DNA of 8,865 bases, from assembly GCA_020697635.1 (NCBI GenBank), contig JAEHCT010000039.1:1-8865 (forward strand), in the 5' to 3' direction. Below the pieces are notes generated by a model that saw only the letters and a list, made by a program, of their open reading frames with translations, ran no database searches and had not been told where the DNA came from. The translations under genes were made by a program, and so were the position numbers. Origin of the DNA: Candidatus Bathyarchaeota archaeon. Its GTDB lineage: Archaea; Thermoproteota; Bathyarchaeia; TCS64. Positions 1 through 5,330 of the stretch are shown piece after piece. The number at the start of each line of letters is the position of its first letter. The first letter of the stretch is position 1.

Positions 1-2
1 AA

Positions 3-845
3 ACCGATAACGAGGAGATCGGAGACGCTTACTGGATCGTGCCAGACGACGAAACACTGGACAAGGGTACCTACTGGATAAACGCCACACTCGAGACAGA
101 CAATGAACAGGAGTTCTTCCTACAGATAGAGTTCGTTGTAGGCGACGTACACATGGCCATCGAGCCGAGGAAGGCAACCTTCAGGATCGGCGACACGGTG
201 ACCTTCAACATCGAGCACACGTTCGGCGACGACCCCAACCAGGACATACTTGGCGGAGACTTAAAGGTCTACGACCCAGACAGCACTCTGTACTGGAGCG
301 GCGACGACCTAGATACCTGGTCACAAGTAGAGACCTGGTTCGAGGTTCCGTACTCGGCTCAGTCAGCCGGAGGCAACCCCATGTTACTGCTGGACGACGC
401 GCCTCTAGGGACATGGTCCTACAAGTGGCGCGACAAAGACGGTGACACCCTCGTGGAGGGTACCTTCAACGTCGAGGCATCCAGCGAAGACGTACTAGGG
501 GAGCAGATCGAGGATCTCAACAGCGCCATCGATGACCTGACAAGCGACATATCGGGCGTCAGCGACTCGGTCGCGGGCCTACAGACAGACATCAGCGGCG
601 CCATACAGGCAGCCAACGCGGCCGTCGACGCAGCCAACGCAGCCACCGCGGCAGTCAACGCGGTAGCCTCGCAGGCCGGAGACGCAGCGACGGCAGCCCA
701 GCAGGCAGCTGACGCAGCCGCCGACGCCAAGGACGCGGCAAGCGGACTGACAACACTCGTATACGGCGCCATCGGCGCAAGCCTAGTAGCAGCATTAGCA
801 GCCATCGTATCCCTCATGCAGATAAGCAGAAGGATCGCAGGCTAA
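3..845 (+). CDS. Surface protein with beta-sandwich domain, heptad coiled-coil stalk and C-terminal membrane anchor (5' end missing)
   Basis: The frame is open to the left edge, so the gene starts outside the window; the GTG at 39 lies inside a continuous fold and is not a convincing start. Counting from that GTG, residues about 1-37 look like the end of one beta domain. Residues about 38-147 form a second Ig/macroglobulin-like sandwich (IGDTVTFNI, VYDPDSTLYW, DAPLGTWSYKW). Residues 157-240 are twelve uninterrupted heptads whose a/d core shifts from Ile/Leu to almost pure Ala. Residues about 238-261 are a membrane span, followed by the short tail QISRRIAG. This order (sandwich, coiled-coil stalk, C-terminal anchor) is that of archaeal S-layer stalk proteins such as SlaB of Sulfolobales. 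That is a likeness of architecture, not a claimed orthology. The gene converges on the minus-strand PH-like gene and need not belong to the tubulin module. Function is inferred: cell-surface structure or adhesion. Confidence 0.85.
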   Translation, partial: TDNEEIGDAYWIVPDDETLDKGTYWINATLETDNEQEFFLQIEFVVGDVHMAIEPRKATFRIGDTVTFNIEHTFGDDPNQDILGGDLKVYDPDSTLYWSGDDLDTWSQVETWFEVPYSAQSAGGNPMLLLDDAPLGTWSYKWRDKDGDTLVEGTFNVEASSEDVLGEQIEDLNSAIDDLTSDISGVSDSVAGLQTDISGAIQAANAAVDAANAATAAVNAVASQAGDAATAAQQAADAAADAKDAASGLTTLVYGAIGASLVAALAAIVSLMQISRRIAG

Positions 846-880
846 AAAGCCAAATAAAATCCCTTTATTTTTTATTCTCT
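844..880. terminator. Bidirectional T-rich terminator between converging genes
   Basis: The 58-base gap between the surface-protein stop and the PH-like gene stop holds a perfect 7-base inverted repeat, AAATAAA (852-858) and TTTATTT (864-870), around a 5-base loop. It runs into TTTTTT at 868-873 on the plus strand. On the minus strand the complements of the A-runs at 856-859 and 844-848 give TTTTATTT and TTTTT. T-tracts are the main archaeal termination signal, so this site plausibly ends both transcripts. The all-AT stem is weak, and the T-tracts probably matter more than the hairpin. Confidence 0.6.
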
Positions 881-903
881 TCTAGAAACAGAGCTTACTG
901 TGC

Positions 904-1803
904 TTAGCCTCTCGGCTCGAATGGGACCCCCAACAGGAGATCCACCAGCGAGTAGAGCCGAGCCCTGTCGAAGCCCTCACTGCCGAAGTCCACCATATCG
1001 AGGCACTCGGACCCCACGAGAGCCATCAGCGCCTCCATCTGCTGGCCCAGCCGCCTCTCGTCTGAGTCATCCACGGCCCCCGTGATCGCGGACAGCTCCA
1101 TGTCACGCATAAGTAACAAGGTCGTCATGAAGAGGTGGTGGTACTTGGCGTTGAACCACTCTAACGGGTGGGACGATGCCTCCGCGACTCCCTGCAGCAT
1201 CACCTCGAGGAGCTCAGCCGCCTCGCCCTTCATCTCGTTGACGTGCCTCTGCCCAAGCCCCGATTCAAGCTCGTCTAGGCTGAACCTGTAGTGGCTGGAG
1301 CCGAGGGCGTCCATCTCGCCTTGAACCATCCTCATCCTCCCCATGGTGTCGTGCAGGTACCCCCAGTCTATTTCTCCGCCGAGGCCTGCCACGAAGTCGA
1401 AGAGAAGGTCGACGATCTCCAGGTCTTGGTAGAGCATGTTGAGCTGGAGCTCCCGGGTCTCCTCGTACTCTCTCATCTGCCTCCGCAACTGCTCCTCCCG
1501 CCTGGCGATGTCCTCGCTTATCAGGCCGTAGATCTCTCTGATCTGGTCCTCCTGGGCGGAGAGGAAGGAGAGTTCGTCTCCGCCGTCCTCGGCCGTGTAC
1601 TCCAGCCTCAGCCGCTGGGAGCCCTTGCCAGGCTTCTCGCCTTCAAAGAGTTCGACGTTGTTGACAGCGCTGAGCGGGATGTCCTTGTACGGTATCATCC
1701 TCCTGCCGACGAGCCCCTTCCGGACGGACACCGATATCGTGTCTTCGCTCAGCTCTAGCTCGGCCGTCTTCCCCTTAGGGAGCCTGCCCCTCGCCTCAGG
1801 CAT
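904..1803 (-). CDS. PH-like domain protein with helical C-terminal domain, unknown function
   Basis: I do not recognise a named family. The protein has 299 residues from the ATG chosen here. Residues about 12-90 alternate short strands and turns (AELELSEDTISVSVRKG, then RRMIPYKDIPLSAVNNVELF, then RLRLEYTAEDG) and end in a helix. This is the pattern of a bacterial/archaeal PH (GRAM-like) domain, which usually binds lipid or protein. Residues about 95-299 are mostly helical, with a charged coiled-coil start (RREEQLRRQMREYEETRE). There is no signal peptide or membrane span, so it is probably cytoplasmic or membrane-peripheral. The ATG is preferred over an in-frame TTG at 1839 because AGGAGG sits 7 bases upstream of it. 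It overlaps the end of the polytopic gene in ATGCCTGA, which indicates one transcript and coupled translation. Inferred role: adaptor between the membrane or its polytopic partner and the tubulin-like proteins. The PH call is by eye. Confidence 0.85.
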   Translation of the reverse strand: MPEARGRLPKGKTAELELSEDTISVSVRKGLVGRRMIPYKDIPLSAVNNVELFEGEKPGKGSQRLRLEYTAEDGGDELSFLSAQEDQIREIYGLISEDIARREEQLRRQMREYEETRELQLNMLYQDLEIVDLLFDFVAGLGGEIDWGYLHDTMGRMRMVQGEMDALGSSHYRFSLDELESGLGQRHVNEMKGEAAELLEVMLQGVAEASSHPLEWFNAKYHHLFMTTLLLMRDMELSAITGAVDDSDERRLGQQMEALMALVGSECLDMVDFGSEGFDRARLYSLVDLLLGVPFEPRG

Positions 1804-4141
1804 CGGGGTTCCTCCTGAGAGAGTCCGTGGTCTCCTCAAGAGTCAGGGGCGAGTAAGTCGTCCTGTGGTACATCTTGAGGTACTCTATCCCGTACTTCTC
1901 GGCCACGCCCAGGTCCCTCAGCCTCACCTCCCCGTGTTCGTCGAGGATGCGGGTGATCTTCTTCTGGAACACCGGGTAGTTAAGCAGCATCTCCTTCCTC
2001 TCGTTGTAGTACTCTATGGTGTCCACGGCCTCGTCGATGTAGCTCAGCACCCTGTAGAGGTGGGTGATTATCTCGTCGATGCCGTACCTCTCGTAGTTGT
2101 TGATGACCTCGAGGCTCTGGTTCATCCGCTCGGTGAGCGTCATGTTCCTGTTCCACTCGTAGTCCTCCCTGGGCAGCAGGAGGTTGATGTTGAACTCCAG
2201 GTCCTGCAGGTGGTAGTAGAGGAGCCCTATGATTCGGCCCACGACGTTCACCGTCGACAGTATGGTGTCCCTGATGAGTATGACCTTGAGGACCTTGAGG
2301 TTCTCGTCCTCCTCGGTGAAGCTGCGCTTGGTCATCTGCTCCGAGAGACCCTGTATGAGCTCGTACTTGTCGCCCAGCAGAGGCATCAAGCTGCTCTTCC
2401 GTTTGCTCAGCTGTATGATGGTCTCGATGCTGTCGTTTATGGGCTTGGTCGCGTTGAGTATGTCCGCCGAGTACTGCCTCTCCCAGTTCTTCAGCGACAC
2501 CAGTATCGCCTTGATGATGACCCAGGGCTCGTCCTCCTCGATCTTCTGCCGCGAGATCTGCAGCGTCGCGCTGTCCCTAGGCAGGTTGGGCTCGAAGAGG
2601 CTGCTGATGATCTCGTATATCTTGTCGCTGGTGTCTATGAGCTTCTCCACGAGGACCCTCCCCGAGGCGATTATGTGGTTGATGTGCTCCACCTTCTCCA
2701 TGAGCGGAGCGTCCATATCCAGCTCGGGCACCTCGGGGGCGTCGACGTCCAGCCCCAGCTCCCTTATCTCGCCCACCGCCTCCAGGTACTCGAACTTGAT
2801 CTTTATGTAGAAGTCTCGCAGGGCGACGTCCAACTGAGTATCGAAGGACTCCACGTCAACCTTTAACTCGTTGTAGATCCGCCTCAGATCGACGTCCAGC
2901 TCCGATAGATCCTGGATCGACTCCTCGGCGTTCAGTCTGATCTCTCCTACCTCGTCCTCGACTATGAGCATCTTTGTCTTGAGATCCATCAGGTTCTCGG
3001 GTGCGGGGGTCCCCAGCCCGTTGATGATGGCGTTATACTGCTCTACCCTCTCCAGAATCTTGCCGGACATATCCACCAGGGCATGCGACCTGGATGACCG
3101 CACCTCCTTCAGGTCGAGGATGTACTTGGAGAACGCCACAGGCGTCGAGAACAGTATGGTGAACATGGTGGAGCCGACGAGGATCGACTGGTCCACGGTT
3201 GCCTGGAACGAGAGCGGCGCCTGAAGACTATCGATCGCCAGGAAGAACACGAGGTTCGTGATGGAGGCGGCCACTATAGGCAGGATGTAGACGAGAACGT
3301 CCACGTACTTGCCCGGGATCGCCGCCTTCTTCACGGGGTCGGGCATCCTCATGTTGATTATGGCTATCACAGAGATGAGGCCACTCATGATTATGAAGAA
3401 GAGCATCATCCCAGGGATCGAGTTTATGAAGCTCGCGAACGCCGTGACCTCCCCGTTTATCACCACGTCCGGAGGCATTATCCCCGTGATGGTGTTGAAA
3501 ACACGCTTCAGCGTGTCGAGGCTGATGGTGGTCAGCTGGCTCTGGATGTCGTGGTAGATCAGGTCGAGGGGTGTGTAGAGCGGCGGCAGCATGCCCTCCT
3601 CGAAGGTCCTCAGGTACTGCATTATCTGGAGAGGCAGCGATATCGAGGCGTAGTAGACGAAGGTGAAGAATATCCCCCTGCCCTTGTAGATCGTCGCGAA
3701 GACGAGTATGAGCGGTATGGCGAGGTAGAACGTGGACCTGAAGAAGAGAAGCGACACCGCGATTATCCCCATGTCCATGGCTATGATTTGGAGGTTGTTG
3801 TTGAACATCGCCGGACATATGACGAAGGGCGCTATGAGCAGCGCCATGAGCACCGTGTTCTTCACGGGGTCATGTATAAGCTGGAAGAACCCGATCCTCG
3901 ACAGGTGGTAGAACAAGCCCAGGCTGATGATGAGGCTCCCCGCCATGGCCCCGTAGATCTTGTTCTTGAACACTGAGTATGCGACCAGGAAAGCGATTAT
4001 GATCGGCAGCGGGCTCGGCAGCAGCGGTATTAGCGTGAACCCCAACGCCATGCTCACCATGGTTACGACGAACGTCACGAGCTTACCCGTCTGCTCGCTG
4101 AAGTCGCCGTCCATGAAGAGCGCGAAACTCATATCACTCAT
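1796..4141 (-). CDS. Polytopic membrane protein with long cytoplasmic coiled-coil/helical C-terminal half
   Basis: The 781 residues match no named family I know. The N-terminal half is strongly hydrophobic. Membrane spans are likely near residues 20-41, 43-58, 62-79, 95-113, 117-134, 137-152, 155-175, 243-264, 280-303 and 318-337, about ten in all. A loop of about 65 residues (176-240) may face outside. From about 340 to 781 no span is seen. This half is a series of long charged helices, with a Pro/Asp-rich break at 465-478 (LDVDAPEVPELDMDAP). A compact C-terminal segment at 725-765 (ITRILDEHGEVRLRDLGVAEKYG) could be a small helical or winged-helix-like domain. The helical half is presumably cytoplasmic. 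The start is unsettled: ATG at 4141 gives the longest protein, but ATG at 4132 (MSFALF) lies exactly where transcription from the TATA element should begin. The gene overlaps the PH-like gene by 8 bases and diverges from the degenerate tubulin gene. Inferred role: membrane scaffold or transport-like component of the module. Confidence 0.9.
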   Translation of the reverse strand: MSDMSFALFMDGDFSEQTGKLVTFVVTMVSMALGFTLIPLLPSPLPIIIAFLVAYSVFKNKIYGAMAGSLIISLGLFYHLSRIGFFQLIHDPVKNTVLMALLIAPFVICPAMFNNNLQIIAMDMGIIAVSLLFFRSTFYLAIPLILVFATIYKGRGIFFTFVYYASISLPLQIMQYLRTFEEGMLPPLYTPLDLIYHDIQSQLTTISLDTLKRVFNTITGIMPPDVVINGEVTAFASFINSIPGMMLFFIIMSGLISVIAIINMRMPDPVKKAAIPGKYVDVLVYILPIVAASITNLVFFLAIDSLQAPLSFQATVDQSILVGSTMFTILFSTPVAFSKYILDLKEVRSSRSHALVDMSGKILERVEQYNAIINGLGTPAPENLMDLKTKMLIVEDEVGEIRLNAEESIQDLSELDVDLRRIYNELKVDVESFDTQLDVALRDFYIKIKFEYLEAVGEIRELGLDVDAPEVPELDMDAPLMEKVEHINHIIASGRVLVEKLIDTSDKIYEIISSLFEPNLPRDSATLQISRQKIEEDEPWVIIKAILVSLKNWERQYSADILNATKPINDSIETIIQLSKRKSSLMPLLGDKYELIQGLSEQMTKRSFTEEDENLKVLKVILIRDTILSTVNVVGRIIGLLYYHLQDLEFNINLLLPREDYEWNRNMTLTERMNQSLEVINNYERYGIDEIITHLYRVLSYIDEAVDTIEYYNERKEMLLNYPVFQKKITRILDEHGEVRLRDLGVAEKYGIEYLKMYHRTTYSPLTLEETTDSLRRNPDA
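1811..1816 (-). promoter_or_regulatory. Shine-Dalgarno site AGGAGG for the PH-like gene
   Basis: AGGAGG on the minus strand, 7 bases before the ATG at 1803, lies inside the last codons of the upstream polytopic gene. It decides the start in favour of this ATG over the TTG 36 bases upstream. Confidence 0.8.
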
Positions 4142-4149
4142 CTACCACC

Positions 4150-4162
4150 ATATATTTATATA
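4150..4162. promoter_or_regulatory. Shared bidirectional TATA element
   Basis: The 43-base divergent gap contains ATATATTTATATA, in which TATAT and ATATA form an inverted repeat around TT. The 8-base box TTTATATA (4155-4162) reads TATATAAA on the minus strand. It lies 22 bases before the plus-strand TTG at 4185 and 22 bases before the minus-strand ATG at 4132. Archaeal TATA boxes are usually centred about 26-27 bases upstream of the transcription start, so both messages would begin at or next to their start codons (leaderless). No clear purine-rich BRE is seen on either side. Assignment is by pattern and spacing only. Confidence 0.65.
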
Positions 4163-4184
4163 GGATATGGAACCGTGAACCCCG

Positions 4185-5327
4185 TTGAGCTTGAATGAAG
4201 CCGACTTAAAACTTCTTGTGAATATCAAGAAGAACATAGACTCGATAGAGTCCCTGCTGCCTGACAGAGCCGTGATCACTGTGGGACAGTACACGTTGGA
4301 CGCCCTCGAATCCCCCGGCATCGACGAGGAGGGTCTAACTGATATCATCCGGGTGCACCATAAGAAGGATTTGGAACATAAAACAGTATACATAGATCCC
4401 GAGTCCGACGTAGAGATCGACACTCTATACGAGCCCCACTACTGGTTCGATCTGCTTGAGCACTTGGACGCTGAGACATTCGAAGACGCGCTCGGGAAAC
4501 GTGTCTACGACTACCACGACGAGATACTCACGCTAGTCAACCTCTCCGAGGGCTCCTCGTCGGGCCTATATCCTCTCCTCAACCGGTTTCTCGCCAAGAG
4601 AGAGAAAAACGTCCTCGGCATCTCCGTTGTGCCCTCCATGAGCCACAGCTCCGACGCCCTCTTCAACTCCTTCGCCTCGATGGGCATGGTCTCCATCGAC
4701 GGCTCGTCTCCGCTGCTCCTCATCGATCAGGCAAAGCTCGAGGACTACTCTGGAGTCCACCGCATGGGGGAGATACTCAAGGAGCTAGACGTCGTGGACT
4801 ACTTGGTGGAGCTGCTTATGGACAAGCGGGGCTTCATAAGGGACCTCTACAAGCTCTCCCGCAACTTCAACATAGGCATGTTCTCGGTCATGATGGCCAC
4901 CGGGTGCAGCCTCGGAATATACGAGAGCTTCAGGAACATACTTGAGGTCACTCTGGAGCAGCCGCTCATGGAGTTCGACATCTCGACGGCCACCATGATA
5001 TACGTGCTCGTCAGGGCGCCCCTCTACTACAGGGACGAGTTCACCAAAGGCCAGATCGAGTACGAGGTGTCCCAGTGGCTGGCCGAGTCCCTAGGCGTCG
5101 ACATCCCCCAGATATGTGAGCCCGTGTTCGTCGACGAGTTCGGAGACAGGGTGGACGTGGTGATACTGGTGGGCGGCTTCGACACCAGGAAGATGTTCAG
5201 AGACATCTATAGGCGCATCGAGCGGTTCAGCAACATGAACCTCGAGCAAGGCCTCTACGACAGAGAGCTGTGGGACGAAATAAAGAAAAAGCTCCTCGGG
5301 GAGCTAGAACGTCTTCCTGGCCTCTAG
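4185..5327 (+). CDS. Degenerate FtsZ/tubulin-superfamily protein lacking GTPase motifs (predicted pseudo-GTPase)
   Basis: The 380 residues follow the FtsZ/tubulin order by eye. VNLSEGSSSGLYPLL (118-132) sits where the T4 signature GGGTGSG belongs. LGISVVPS (144-151) is the next strand, then an Ala-rich helix and PLLLIDQAKLED (176-187), like the FtsZ strand LIVIPND. A long helix (190-212) matches the core helix. The C-terminal domain follows: GMFSVMMATG (231-240), a helix ending EQPLMEFDIS (258-267), MIYVLVRAP (271-279), helix 288-304, and the strands PQICEPVFVDEFGDRVDVVILVGGFD (308-333, here split as PQICEPVFVDEF and GDRVDVVILVGGFD). The nucleotide motifs are lost: no GGxGxN loop in AVITVGQYTLDALES, SEGSSSG for T4, and RGFIRD for the NxDxxD T7 loop. 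GTP binding and hydrolysis are therefore unlikely. The predicted job is a partner or regulator of the active tubulin-like protein encoded tail-to-tail downstream. The start is TTG; an in-frame TGA at 4176 excludes anything earlier, and TTG 4191 and GTG 4218 are alternatives. No Shine-Dalgarno is seen. Confidence 0.8.
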   Translation: MSLNEADLKLLVNIKKNIDSIESLLPDRAVITVGQYTLDALESPGIDEEGLTDIIRVHHKKDLEHKTVYIDPESDVEIDTLYEPHYWFDLLEHLDAETFEDALGKRVYDYHDEILTLVNLSEGSSSGLYPLLNRFLAKREKNVLGISVVPSMSHSSDALFNSFASMGMVSIDGSSPLLLIDQAKLEDYSGVHRMGEILKELDVVDYLVELLMDKRGFIRDLYKLSRNFNIGMFSVMMATGCSLGIYESFRNILEVTLEQPLMEFDISTATMIYVLVRAPLYYRDEFTKGQIEYEVSQWLAESLGVDIPQICEPVFVDEFGDRVDVVILVGGFDTRKMFRDIYRRIERFSNMNLEQGLYDRELWDEIKKKLLGELERLPGL

Positions 5328-5330
5328 CTC
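5301..5330. repeat. Inverted repeat spanning both converging stop codons
   Basis: GAGCTAGA (5301-5308) and TCTAGCTC (5323-5330) are perfect 8-base arms around a 14-base loop. Each CTAG supplies a Leu codon (CTA) in one gene and the TAG stop of the other. The two proteins overlap by 24 bases and both end in a Gly-Glu-Leu-Glu motif plus five residues. It may act as a two-way hairpin at the transcript ends, or it may simply follow from the two overlapping stops. Confidence 0.6.

Noticed and set aside
600..760. Possible DNA tandem repeat in the Ala-rich stalk
   Set aside because: The period is set by the protein heptads and Ala codons. Base-level copies are too diverged to call a true tandem DNA repeat.
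1804..1839. Extended TTG start of the PH-like protein adding 12 residues
   Set aside because: The extension lies wholly inside the upstream gene and starts at TTG without a ribosome site, while the ATG at 1803 has AGGAGG at 7 bases.
1595..2866. 423-residue plus-strand reading frame opposite the polytopic and PH-like genes
   Set aside because: It is antisense to two well-supported genes and has a low-complexity Val/Leu/His/Asp composition typical of the mirror of a GC-rich coding strand. It has no start signal or recognisable domain.
3228..3818. 196-residue minus-strand frame inside the polytopic gene
   Set aside because: It is out of frame with the membrane spans that clearly encode the real protein. 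Its His/Arg/Pro-rich content is that of a shifted-frame shadow.
4185..5327. Reading this gene as an ordinary cell-division FtsZ
   Set aside because: The GTP-binding glycines and the NxDxxD catalytic loop are missing, so naming it ftsZ would mislead.
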